Shown: positions 54,848 to 63,991 of the stretch, piece after piece
Numbering within the stretch: the first letter of the stretch is position 1
Layout of the letters: the number at the start of each line of letters is the position of its first letter
From: Paraburkholderia sp. BL23I1N1
GTDB lineage: Bacteria; Pseudomonadota; Gammaproteobacteria; Burkholderiales; Burkholderiaceae
Assembly: GCF_003610295.1 (NCBI RefSeq)
Contig: NZ_RAPV01000001.1
Coordinates: 744,001 to 808,000, forward strand
DNA length: 64,000 bases
Direction of reading: 5' to 3'
The notes under the pieces: generated by a model
What the model saw: only the letters and a program-made list of their open reading frames with translations
What the model was told of the DNA's origin: nothing
The model's database searches: none
Made by a program: the position numbers and the translations under genes

Positions 54848-57085
54848 TCAGAACTCGTCGGGCAGCGTCTCGCTTGTCGGCATTGCGTCAAATTCAAACA
54901 GCATCCGGAGCAGGTGAAGCTTGTGAGTAGTGCCTTCCAGCTTCGACCTGATGCGAATCTTTAGCTCATCAAGGTGCTGTTGCTGAAGACGCAACTTACG
55001 TGTGTAAAGCGCGAACGCAAACTCGCACGCTGCCTCGCCTTGTCGCCGATTGTGCTGCTCGAAGATATTTGCCAGCAGGTCCAACATGAATTGGCTAGCA
55101 CCCGCTTCCCGCGAGTAGTCCAGCTCGCTGGGTCGCGCGCAGCGCAACAGTGCCGCCTGGATTGCGCCGTCGTTGTACCGGGTAAAGTTCTCTGGATTGA
55201 GGATGACCTGCTGGAATGCGTCGGTGGCGAGCCGGTCGATTTCACTAGCAAATTTTTTCCCCTCTCTAGCATTCTGGAGAAGCGCGCCGGCCGTCGCCAT
55301 AACAGCAGCGTTTGTGTTGTTCGCTTCCTCGTAAAAACCGTCCCAATATGCGAAATCTGGACGAAGTCGCATATCCTCAACGAGGCTGTCGTCTCTCGGC
55401 ATGAAGACCGCGTTCCCCAAGCCATTCGCGGACCCCGCAAGGCGCTCGAGGCGCGCGAAGAATGGGCCACCTAACTGCCGTAGAATATTTCGGAAAGCAT
55501 GCAACTCTTCCTCGAACGACTCGTCGATACCTTGCCCAACAGCGACGCCCATGAATCGTTCGATTCTGATTTCCGCCCCTGAAGCCGAGTGTTTGAGATT
55601 CAACGGAAGTGCGGAGAGCTGAGCTGCGGTTTCCGCAATCTGGGCCCCAATGAAGTAGGTGCGCGCTCCCGAGTGGACGTCGCGTAAGTCACGGCTTATC
55701 GAAAGAAGGCGCGTGCCACGCCCGACCACGGCTGCGACCACCAGAATCCCGGCCGTGCTATCCAGCCTGGCATCGCCAGACTCGATTTCGGTATCGCTTA
55801 TCAGAGTGAGCGGAGTCGCTCGATTCATGACCTCCTGCAGCCGCTTAGCACAGTGTTTCGCAATCTCACTCGACGCTTCATCATTTTGATAAACGATGGC
55901 GCTTACCGAGGCGGGGGTCTGCTGACTCACCAGCTTGTCGGCAAAATGCTTGAAGCCGAGGTCATCCAACAGCTTCCGTCCATCAAGATAAATCGGGCGG
56001 ACCTTCGCGGTTGGAATCGGGCCACGAGCTTGAACAGCAAGCGCGCCGTTCAGACCGAAGGCCTTACAGAAATCAGAGACCTCCGGCAGTCGATGTTCCT
56101 TCTTTCGGAGCAGAACTGACTTTGGCAACAAGTCTTCTGGTGCGAAGCGCTCGCCGACGATTGGCAGGTCCTTCAGGTGTCTATGATGCGGTTTGTCATC
56201 GAGGCCTGCAGGAGCCGGAAGTGCAAATAGAGCATCTTGGGCGTCCTTCGCGTCGAGAAGCGTTAGAAGGGTGACCACTTCAGTGGCGTCGCATTTCACC
56301 TTCTGTTTCCAATCTCGCTCCAGATTCATCGACGATGATGCCGAGATAAGCGTGAACGACGTGCCATGAAGTGGCGCATCGATTTTGTCTATCCCATCAT
56401 GAGAATGAAACGTGACCACGCGAGGCTTTGGAACGTCGAACAGCGTGCAGTACATGTCGCGCAGCGCATAGGCCACTGCAGCAATTCCCATCGTGTCGAC
56501 GAAAATCACATCCAGCTTCGCCCCAACTTTCCGGGCGCGATTGCAGAGCTTTTCGAGAAGGGCAAATGCGAGGAACTGGACTCCTTCAACTTCGGTCAAC
56601 GCTTCTTCGGCGCGCAAGAAGTGCGTCGAGCGCTTTTGAGACGGTTTGACGAAGGTAAAGCCGGGCGGCGCAACGACGGAGACGTGCTTGGCAGAAAACA
56701 GTTCTTTGAGACCCGCGTTCCGGATGGCAGCGCTCTGGCCACGAAACAGGCGTTCGAGGTCAGCTACGGGGTTGGTTAGCGCATCAACCCTGTTGATGGT
56801 GCCGTCGTGGCCAAATGAGCAGATACAAAGACAAACTTTGGTCGACGTACGGTTCGAAGCCTGGACGAGCAGCGGTTGCTCGAACGCCTTCTTCACCCCA
56901 GTGGCTTCCTCCGACTCACAGATGATTGCAACCACGTCCGGCGGATTGATGCCCTGCAAGCCGGCCTCAATGGCATCGGCCAGATTTTCTACGTTGAACG
57001 TGCCTGGTGGCTTGAAGAGGAAATGGAAGTTTCGGACCGGCGAACTGCTTTCGAGCATCCAATCAAACGCAAAAAAGCCCTTCAT
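54848..57085 (-). CDS. Unassigned 745-aa protein with phosphoribosyltransferase-like segments
   Basis: No family recognised with certainty. Two Rossmann-like stretches resemble type I PRTases: 155-235 (LDVIFVDTMGIAAVAYALRD) and 394-485 (SAIVYQNDEASSEIAKHCAK, then GILVVAAVVGRGTRLLSISR). The second has the place and length of the PRPP loop (VVDDVxxxGxT), but both acidic residues are Ala, so catalysis there is doubtful. The C-terminal third (about 520-740) is helical. Its start overlaps the stop of the GHKL ATPase gene by 4 nt. Defence function is inferred from the pair structure and from Gabija next door. Confidence 0.7.
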   Translation of the reverse strand: MKGFFAFDWMLESSSPVRNFHFLFKPPGTFNVENLADAIEAGLQGINPPDVVAIICESEEATGVKKAFEQPLLVQASNRTSTKVCLCICSFGHDGTINRVDALTNPVADLERLFRGQSAAIRNAGLKELFSAKHVSVVAPPGFTFVKPSQKRSTHFLRAEEALTEVEGVQFLAFALLEKLCNRARKVGAKLDVIFVDTMGIAAVAYALRDMYCTLFDVPKPRVVTFHSHDGIDKIDAPLHGTSFTLISASSSMNLERDWKQKVKCDATEVVTLLTLLDAKDAQDALFALPAPAGLDDKPHHRHLKDLPIVGERFAPEDLLPKSVLLRKKEHRLPEVSDFCKAFGLNGALAVQARGPIPTAKVRPIYLDGRKLLDDLGFKHFADKLVSQQTPASVSAIVYQNDEASSEIAKHCAKRLQEVMNRATPLTLISDTEIESGDARLDSTAGILVVAAVVGRGTRLLSISRDLRDVHSGARTYFIGAQIAETAAQLSALPLNLKHSASGAEIRIERFMGVAVGQGIDESFEEELHAFRNILRQLGGPFFARLERLAGSANGLGNAVFMPRDDSLVEDMRLRPDFAYWDGFYEEANNTNAAVMATAGALLQNAREGKKFASEIDRLATDAFQQVILNPENFTRYNDGAIQAALLRCARPSELDYSREAGASQFMLDLLANIFEQHNRRQGEAACEFAFALYTRKLRLQQQHLDELKIRIRSKLEGTTHKLHLLRMLFEFDAMPTSETLPDEF

Positions 57086-58260
57086 CGCGACACCGCCGTC
57101 GTCATGGGAATCACAATGGAGTACGACGCGCCTGCGGTGTGGCTCAATTCTCTCTGGTTTTCAAGCCAATGCGTTGGCTCAAACGCGCCGGCGGGTGTGT
57201 TCGAAAAATCTTGGACGAGGCAAATCCGTCCCGTGCGGAGACGGAGATATGCGTTCAGCTCGCTCAGTGTCTTGAGCACATAGGTAAGCCCACCACCGCT
57301 TGCATTCGTCTCCTTCGTTGTTTCGTGCAGAGCGAAACAACGTTTGACGATGTCTACCTCTTCGTCAATGGAAAGAGTTCCTGCCGACGGCGCACCGTAT
57401 CGTGACATCCAGCGACGGACGAGACCTGGCCCGGTGTCGAGCACTGTCAACTCTAAGAATGACGTACGCTGAAGCGGGGAGTCCCTGCCAGGAGCCGCTG
57501 CCGCATGGGCTGCAGAATGCTCTGCCAAGTATTCGCTGAATGCTGCGTCGTCGGAAACCACCTGCTCGTATTGAGCATCGCGGTCATAGGAAATGAACTT
57601 CGCCATAAGAGCCCGTACGTTTCTGACGTACGGCTTCCCTTCCGCGTCGACGGTGGCGTGCTCGTCTGTGTTCTTGAAGAGCTCGTAAATCAACGTCCCA
57701 ATCGCGGTATTGTCTTGCTCGGTAACCTTCCATTCCGCCGCGGGAGCGCATGCACTGATTATCTTCGAGGTGAGTTGGACAAAGTCCGCGCGTGAGCGCA
57801 GCCCACTGGGATGCGGCCGGCTGTAAAACGGAAGGAGATATTCGTTCTTCGCCCGCGCGAAGCAACAGAGGAAGACTCCTCTGCCGCGCATCGTGTCGCG
57901 GAACTGGCTCTCCTGCATGGCTTGGATTCTGCCGACGCCAAATGAAAGTGCCTCCCGTGTCGATAACGGGTCTTCACGTCCCGGCACTAAGACCGAGCCA
58001 GCGAAATAGGTGGAGACCAACCCGTGCGGCTCTTGCGCTAACGCCTCCATTGGATTGCTGTCAACATTTCCGTATAGTCGAAGCGCAGAATTAGCGTGAA
58101 GACGCGACCACGTCGCGACGTACTGCATCAGCGCTGAGGGAACGCCAACTGCACCGCCGTATCGAAGAGCGAGCGGAATCCGCAAAATCGGGTCGCGGCT
58201 AACCGTATCGTATTCGGCCTCAATCTCGCGAAGGCTGACGGCCTGCTGGAATGAAATCAT
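57082..58260 (-). CDS. GHKL (HATPase_c)-domain protein
   Basis: 392-aa protein with a histidine-kinase/Hsp90-type ATPase in its C-terminal half: N-box TLIYELFKNTDEHA (189-202), G1 box LDTGPG (274-279) and G2 box ETNASGGGLTYVLKTL (317-332). There is no phospho-acceptor His domain, no receiver and no membrane segment. The N-terminal 170 residues are unassigned. No strong ribosome site is seen before the ATG. It is translationally coupled to the 745-aa protein and probably acts as its ATP-driven switch or sensor. Confidence 0.83.
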   Translation of the reverse strand: MISFQQAVSLREIEAEYDTVSRDPILRIPLALRYGGAVGVPSALMQYVATWSRLHANSALRLYGNVDSNPMEALAQEPHGLVSTYFAGSVLVPGREDPLSTREALSFGVGRIQAMQESQFRDTMRGRGVFLCCFARAKNEYLLPFYSRPHPSGLRSRADFVQLTSKIISACAPAAEWKVTEQDNTAIGTLIYELFKNTDEHATVDAEGKPYVRNVRALMAKFISYDRDAQYEQVVSDDAAFSEYLAEHSAAHAAAAPGRDSPLQRTSFLELTVLDTGPGLVRRWMSRYGAPSAGTLSIDEEVDIVKRCFALHETTKETNASGGGLTYVLKTLSELNAYLRLRTGRICLVQDFSNTPAGAFEPTHWLENQRELSHTAGASYSIVIPMTTAVSR

Positions 58261-58794
58261 AGAGAGAAGGTAGAACGCTTAGGGTTCAGGGCGCCGACAA
58301 CCGCCTACGATTTCTATTTGCAGGTAGTCGAACGTGGCATTCACTGCCGGTTCGATGGCACGAGCATAGTCAACTGAAAAAGTGCGGAAGGACGGACATG
58401 GCCGCTGGGAGCATGTCGTTCGGCTCCGTCGGGTTGGTCATCAAAACGCTATTTTAGCCCTTGCTCCATACGGTTGCCTACCGAGAGCCCACGGATTCGA
58501 TGCGGTTGCACTTTCAGACCCGCTTGTGGGCTTGCGATATTGTCCAAAACGCAATACCTCGTCAGTCGACGGGGGGCATCTGAAACCCCTCTGTAGGCTA
58601 AACGACTGTGACATCAGGTATCTGCTTTGCATATCGCGAGTGTCGCCGCCCGCTATCAATACCGCGCACCATGCACGGCAAATTGCGCCACGGCGTCGAT
58701 AAGATACCGTGCATTTGGCACTTGGTAGCCCATCAAACGCCGGCGCCCGAGCTTGCCGTAGCCGGCACGACGGTTGAAGTGGGCGATTGACGAT
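58261..58794. other. Gap between gajB and the GHKL ATPase gene
   Basis: 534 bp with no supported gene; a 72-codon minus-strand frame (58441-58659) lacks any recognisable feature. It probably carries a separate promoter for the two-gene GHKL operon. Confidence 0.4.
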
Positions 58795-60684
58795 TCATGT
58801 CACATCTTCTACAACCCAACCCAGCGCTTCCAGGCGACTTCGATGCGAGGTAGTTAGCCTTTGCTGATGGATAGCGAACGCCAAGAAATGTCGCGGGCGC
58901 GTCGCCGCTACAAAAAGACTGTGGAGGCGACTTAATGTGTTGCCATCCGCTTCGGTAAGGCTCGATTTTTCTCCGCATAGAAACGGCAGTGACGCGGTGA
59001 CATCGTACTTACGGTTGTAGACGCATTCGAGGACCAATGTTGCTGCGTGGGTTTCGCCTTTTACCGCTGCAATAGTCTCGACAACTGGACCGCGTGACGT
59101 AGTCCGAATTTGAGCGAAGCTTAGGGGGGCTGGCTGCGACATGCTGAATCGACTGATTTCGCGCTCGCGCAGGTCATCAAGCGTGATGATTTGGCCAACA
59201 ATCGCTGACAAACGCACGGCCACGCCGCTCAGAACGACGTCCCAGTCGCTCTCAACGACGGATGGCGTAGGCATATGCAGCAGGTTCTCAACCATCGCGT
59301 TAAACTCGCGAAAAGCCGACAATTCAGCGTAGGCTTCCAACTGTCGCCAAGTCTTTGCTTCCTTCGCCGGCAACCAGCCCAAGTCGCGCAAAAGGTGAAG
59401 AAGCGCAACTCGTGTCCGCGACGCCGCGTCGGCGAGGTTGCGGGCTTCTGCGCGCGCGGCTGCAGCCATCTGCAGCGCCATATGCAAATTCACCATGTAT
59501 GAGGCTTTTCCGGACGGGGGAGCATCGGTATCCGCGTAGTCCCCGAGGAACCGTCCACAGCCAGCTGTAGTCGTTTCATCCTTTCGTTGACCCACGGCCT
59601 TGATGCCATACCGCGCGATTTCGGCGGCCGGCACTAACTGGCCGGCTCTCTCTGCGAAAGCAGGTATGACGGCCTTCACGCTTTCGTCACCAAAAGTGAA
59701 AAGCGTGACGGGGAGAGAGCTCTCGATATTGTCCCCGACAATGTCCTCGCCAAACGCGCGCAGGCTGTTTGCAACGGCCGCTATGCTGGCGCCGAAGCGC
59801 TTACTTGTCGATACCGGCAGCGAATCAGGCAGTGGGAACGCTGCGGCGGTTTTGTCGCCATTCCGCAATATGCGCTGGTTCACGTCGCCGAAGCGTTGGA
59901 AGATACTTCCCGCGCCCATAGCGCTCTTGAGAAGCTCATCTTGTGCGTCGCTAGTGTCCTGCATTTCGTCGACGAACACGAGCGGAAATCTGTGTCCCAA
60001 AGCGACCGAGAGCGCGGGATATTTCGCCAGGGCGTATTGAGCAAAGGCGAACATGTCGTCGTAGCGAAAGATTCCGTCTTTGGTCAATGACTTCTTCAAG
60101 TCTGCGATAAGAGGATAGGTGGGTGCAGTTTTTCCCGGTAGACTTCCATCGGCGCACGATAGCTCCAACTTCGGACCGATGTAGCGCAGCGATTGCATCG
60201 CAGGGGCGTACTTGTTCGGCGAATTTCTGGCCAGAGCCGCCAGCTTATAGCTCGCGTCGATTCGTAGCTCTGCAAGCCGTCGACACTCGTCGTCGTCAAT
60301 CACTCGCACTTCAATGCCAAAGCTTCGGAGCAGCGGCAACGATACGAATTTGTGAATGAACGTCTGGATTGTCCCGATAAAGTGCGGATGCGAAAAAAGG
60401 AGCGTCCCATTGCTGCTTTCGCGGAGCCTCGCCTCAATCTCCTCGCGAGCAACATTCGTATGGGAGACAACACAAATTCCTCGGTTCGCCTGCTGCCATT
60501 TCTTCGCCAGAATGGATAACTTCGCGGCCAAGAGTGTCGTCTTGCCACTTCCAGGTGCCGCCTGGACGTCCACGGTGCCATCAGCCAATAGAACAGCTTG
60601 GCGCTCAGGGTGGGAAAAGTCCAGCGAAGGGTACTCAACTTGCAGTTCGTCGATGTCTGCCTGAGTAATAGCGGGAATGCTCAC
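58795..60684 (-). CDS. gajB: GajB, UvrD-like helicase of Gabija
   Basis: 629-aa superfamily 1 helicase. Walker A is AAPGSGKTTLLAAKL, Walker B with the catalytic Glu is PLVFVDEMQDTSDAQDELL, the Q/III region is IFQRFGDVNQRILRNGDKTA and motif VI is LFVAATRPRHFLAFAI. The start is GTG at 60684, overlapping the gajA stop by 4 nt (GTGA). In Gabija, GajB senses DNA ends or single strands and assists the GajA nuclease. It is somewhat longer than the 494-aa Bacillus protein. Confidence 0.87.
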   Translation of the reverse strand: MSIPAITQADIDELQVEYPSLDFSHPERQAVLLADGTVDVQAAPGSGKTTLLAAKLSILAKKWQQANRGICVVSHTNVAREEIEARLRESSNGTLLFSHPHFIGTIQTFIHKFVSLPLLRSFGIEVRVIDDDECRRLAELRIDASYKLAALARNSPNKYAPAMQSLRYIGPKLELSCADGSLPGKTAPTYPLIADLKKSLTKDGIFRYDDMFAFAQYALAKYPALSVALGHRFPLVFVDEMQDTSDAQDELLKSAMGAGSIFQRFGDVNQRILRNGDKTAAAFPLPDSLPVSTSKRFGASIAAVANSLRAFGEDIVGDNIESSLPVTLFTFGDESVKAVIPAFAERAGQLVPAAEIARYGIKAVGQRKDETTTAGCGRFLGDYADTDAPPSGKASYMVNLHMALQMAAAARAEARNLADAASRTRVALLHLLRDLGWLPAKEAKTWRQLEAYAELSAFREFNAMVENLLHMPTPSVVESDWDVVLSGVAVRLSAIVGQIITLDDLREREISRFSMSQPAPLSFAQIRTTSRGPVVETIAAVKGETHAATLVLECVYNRKYDVTASLPFLCGEKSSLTEADGNTLSRLHSLFVAATRPRHFLAFAIHQQRLTTSHRSRLEALGWVVEDVT

Positions 60685-62666
60685 GGCGTGGCCCCCGGCG
60701 AAACTACAACGCTCGCACCCACCGCGGATGCCGCTCCGTTTGCCGACGTTTTGGCGGGCGGCGTCAGGCTGTCTGTAGTCACGTAGCGAAGCGCATTCTG
60801 AAGATAGGTTGGAAGCGCCGCCAATAGACTCGGGCCCGAGCCGTAGTTTCCAGTCTTGAGCAGGTGAGCGCAGAATTGGGCGGTGATGGCTTTCGACGCT
60901 TGTTTCGTTTGCAGTGGCTTGTAGACGTTTGCAGCGATTTCGTGCGCGGCCTTCCCGTCTTTGACATAGCCGTCCCAGACCAACTTGGCCGACGTAAGCT
61001 CTGTTTCAATTTCGGTTTGCGTCAGAAAGCCATCGTCGCCGGCCTTCTTTGCCAATGCGACCGCGTCGTGAAGCAGCTTTGCGCAACCCGACGCGGCCAT
61101 GTCGTATTCCAACGTCCAGGCGTCCGAGACGAAAACTTTGGTGGAGCCGCCTTCTGCACGTTTCTCTTTCCGTTTCACGTGGTCGACAATCTCGGGAGCC
61201 GTGTACTGGTCAAAGAAGCGCTTTCCTTTTGCCGGACGTTCAACATAATCGATGTGTGTCGGAACTATGTCACGGTCAGTAATGCATGCGACCGGGATAG
61301 GAAGGTGGTCATCGTTTTGACGTTGAAGGATGCGCGCGTATCTGAACAGGCCGACTGTGCCGACGTTGACGATAGAGACGCCATTTTCCGAAAATGACAA
61401 TCCGCACTGAGCAGCTAGCGTCGGGAGCAGAATCGCCTCAGCTGGGCCTTCAACAATGACGACTGAGCGAGCAAAGAAAAGGTTCGCCTTTGTGCTATCG
61501 AGGAAACGCTGAAGGAACGCGTAGTCTCCGTCTTCGAGTTTGGTGAAACCTTTCCTCAAAGGGTATGGCTTACCCTTAACCATCAGAATCGTGCTCTCAA
61601 CCGGCGCAGCACAAGCGAGCGTGGGACTATGGGTGCTTATCAGCACTTGTACAGGCTGCTCCGTGCGCTCCGCGTGTTCACGGAATAGCTCAAGTACGCG
61701 GCCTTGTAGCTGGGGATGAATGTGCGCTTCGGGCTCTTCAATCAGCAGAAGGGCCAGTTCCTCACCTTCACTTAGGAGAACAAGTTCTGCCGACATGAAG
61801 AGGACATTGTTGTAGCCAAGACCTCGCGCGCATTGTTCGAATTCTGAGACCCCGATTGGAGGTAACAGGGAAAGTTCCAGTTTCTCCAAGATTTGGAGAA
61901 GTGACATCCTTGATGAGATGCCAATACGCGATGATAGCTGGTCGCCGGAAAATGACACCCGAGCAAGGTGCTTATCGTTAACTTCCTGCTGTACAGCCTG
62001 AATTACCTCGCTTGAAGAGATGCGATGCTGGGCCTGCTGCATGAATCCCACAAGTGTCGCCGGTTGCTTGGACGCATCGTCACGGTCGAAATCGTCAAGG
62101 TCTTGGCCTACGATGTTCTTGTGAGCCAGCAGGATTTGCGAAAGTCGCGACTGGCGACCCGCGCGCAATTCAGCTTCCGCGTCACGTAGCGGCCTCAGAT
62201 AAGTAGCGCGAATGAGGTCACGCACTGCGCTGCCAATTTCGACTCCCGAACCTCCGTGCCCTGACATCACGACGGTGACGACATTCCCGCGGTTCCGACC
62301 AATCGGCTTGCCGAATTTTGCGGTTACGTGGACTACTAGATAGGGGTCGCCCGAATTCGGGTATGTCAGCCATTCAACGACTGTTGCTCGTTGTTCCTTT
62401 GACAAGCCGCGGAACTCGGCTTCGAGCCAAAGGGTTTTCGCACGCGTGTCCCCTTCGATGTGGAAGTCGTGCTCTTGAATTCTCAAGAATTCATAGCTCG
62501 TGGTCAGCAGCACATGCCGAATAGCATCGATGACCGATGTTTTGCCTGCGTCGTTCTCCCCGACGAGCACATTGAGACCCGAGGTGAACTCGAGTTGCAA
62601 GTCTGCGCAACTTTCTTTAGAGCCAAACACGCGGAAGTTTTCACCACTTATTCGATGTAAGTACAC
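60681..62666 (-). CDS. gajA: GajA, OLD-family ATPase-TOPRIM nuclease of Gabija
   Basis: 661-aa OLD nuclease. The ABC-type ATPase has Walker A GENDAGKTSV, a split by a dimerisation region, and Walker B LLLIEEPEAHIHP with STHSPTLA (H-loop). The TOPRIM part has VVIVEGPAEAILLP and the acidic CITDRDIVP. The start taken is the GTG at 62666 (VYLHRISGENFRVFG), where OLD proteins normally begin; the frame is open to 62765 without an ATG closer. Overlap with a UvrD gene makes it a class 2 OLD/Gabija system. Confidence 0.88.
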   Translation of the reverse strand: MYLHRISGENFRVFGSKESCADLQLEFTSGLNVLVGENDAGKTSVIDAIRHVLLTTSYEFLRIQEHDFHIEGDTRAKTLWLEAEFRGLSKEQRATVVEWLTYPNSGDPYLVVHVTAKFGKPIGRNRGNVVTVVMSGHGGSGVEIGSAVRDLIRATYLRPLRDAEAELRAGRQSRLSQILLAHKNIVGQDLDDFDRDDASKQPATLVGFMQQAQHRISSSEVIQAVQQEVNDKHLARVSFSGDQLSSRIGISSRMSLLQILEKLELSLLPPIGVSEFEQCARGLGYNNVLFMSAELVLLSEGEELALLLIEEPEAHIHPQLQGRVLELFREHAERTEQPVQVLISTHSPTLACAAPVESTILMVKGKPYPLRKGFTKLEDGDYAFLQRFLDSTKANLFFARSVVIVEGPAEAILLPTLAAQCGLSFSENGVSIVNVGTVGLFRYARILQRQNDDHLPIPVACITDRDIVPTHIDYVERPAKGKRFFDQYTAPEIVDHVKRKEKRAEGGSTKVFVSDAWTLEYDMAASGCAKLLHDAVALAKKAGDDGFLTQTEIETELTSAKLVWDGYVKDGKAAHEIAANVYKPLQTKQASKAITAQFCAHLLKTGNYGSGPSLLAALPTYLQNALRYVTTDSLTPPAKTSANGAASAVGASVVVSPGATP

Positions 62667-62774
62667 GTTCTTTCTCTTCGCGTAGATATTTTTTCCCAAG
62701 CCGCTTAGTCTGAAGCAATCCGTCTTGCCGGGCTTGCGCGAGAGCCTTCCGTTCCGATGTGTCACAAGCGTTTT

Positions 62775-63008
62775 GGCCTGTCACAAGACATTGTTCGAGA
62801 AGCTGTGACCGCAGTGGTCAAGCCGATGCAGACACAACGTGAGGCTCATTGAGTCGTAGTGCGCGACAGATGTCTTCCGCTTCCGGCTGCTCGACAAGGA
62901 CGAGCGCTTCAGCAGCCGCGCACGTACGGCTGGAATGTCACGCTCGGACGCGGCGTCACCACAATGGTCGCCCTGCGCACGGTTTCGCTGAGCGACCATC
63001 AATCGCAT
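62775..63008 (-). pseudogene. Decayed fragment of dnaE2
   Basis: The minus strand contains HYDSMSLTL, matching DYNSMSLTLGRHPL near the end of DnaE2, preceded by SERDIPA against SDRDILA and followed, after a shift, by LLEQCLV against LLEHCLV. Nucleotide identity with 48480-48660 is obvious over most of the block. It is broken by stops and indels. A second dnaE2 once stood here or was copied here. Confidence 0.78.
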
Positions 63009-63022
63009 GGGTGCCCCCTCGC

Positions 63023-63991
63023 TCAGAGCTGGCCCGTGAGCAGTTGATGCATCAGAGCGACATGGTGATAAATCTGCCGCTCTTTGCTCTTCCCCAACCC
63101 AGGATAGTGTTGTGCCGCGACATCGGCAGCGTAATCCTGCAATGCTTGGTCGTTGCCGAATTTTCGCGGAAACTGACGAGCGCGCGTGACAAGTTTCCCT
63201 GCGGCCTGGAGAAATTTCTCGCCGACGGTGCCAACGTCGAGTTCGACGTCGTCGGAAACGAAGTGCTCAACCCAAACGTCTCCGCCGCGCTCCTTGAACG
63301 TGCCGTGTATCGCCACCGCGGCGGCAGGACCGCCACCCGCTTCAAATGTCGCCCCAAGAATTGGGTAATCACCGAAGCCGACAGCTACTTGTTGATAGTT
63401 CAAATGTCGGTCGGTGAAGAACTCGATGCCGTCGTAGTCGGCATTGCGCGCCTTGCGTTGGAAGTCATCGCGAATATCCACAACCTTTCCACGAGGAAGC
63501 ATTGCTCGATGCGCCGCGCTCATCCGCTCGTGCAGGTTGATATGGAATCGAATGTTCGCCCTATCTGCCAGCCGTTGTACCTGAGCGTCCGACAGCCGCG
63601 CATTCATGTACATCAGGGCAACGTCGCGGCCACGATATTGCGCGAGGAAATCTCTGATTTGCTCTGCAGTCGTCGCTTGCGAGCATAGCAGGCCAGGAAT
63701 CAGAGAACCATGCGCGTCAATAGCTTCCTCGATAGGCTCAATCCAACCGTCGAGGCCACGGCCATGGAACTCGTGCTGGTAGGGGTTTGTAACAACAATC
63801 AGATTGTCGTTAGCCGCCCCGAAATCGTTCAACAATCGTTGCAGCGGCGCATGGGCTCGATTGACAGGTTCAAGTATCGGAATCACGACATCTCGCAGCG
63901 GGTAGTTACCGCGCAACGAACGCATTGCCAACATCTCAGACTGTCGAGCGTATAGATATGGAAAGTACAAAGTTTTGGCCCTCTCTCTCAT
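63023..63991 (-). CDS. sce7725-family protein
   Basis: 322-aa protein resembling the sce7725 (T4 beta-protein-like) family by its opening TLYFPYLYARQSEMLAMRSL and its TIM-barrel-like alternation (ILEPVNRAHAPLQRLLNDFG, GLLCSQATTAEQIRDFLAQY). Such proteins are usually encoded with an sce7726-type nuclease-like partner in accessory islands. The base context ATGGCGGAATGAG at the start shows an upstream frame ending in a 4-nt overlap, so the partner is probably just beyond the right edge. Function unknown. Confidence 0.72.
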   Translation of the reverse strand: MRERAKTLYFPYLYARQSEMLAMRSLRGNYPLRDVVIPILEPVNRAHAPLQRLLNDFGAANDNLIVVTNPYQHEFHGRGLDGWIEPIEEAIDAHGSLIPGLLCSQATTAEQIRDFLAQYRGRDVALMYMNARLSDAQVQRLADRANIRFHINLHERMSAAHRAMLPRGKVVDIRDDFQRKARNADYDGIEFFTDRHLNYQQVAVGFGDYPILGATFEAGGGPAAAVAIHGTFKERGGDVWVEHFVSDDVELDVGTVGEKFLQAAGKLVTRARQFPRKFGNDQALQDYAADVAAQHYPGLGKSKERQIYHHVALMHQLLTGQL

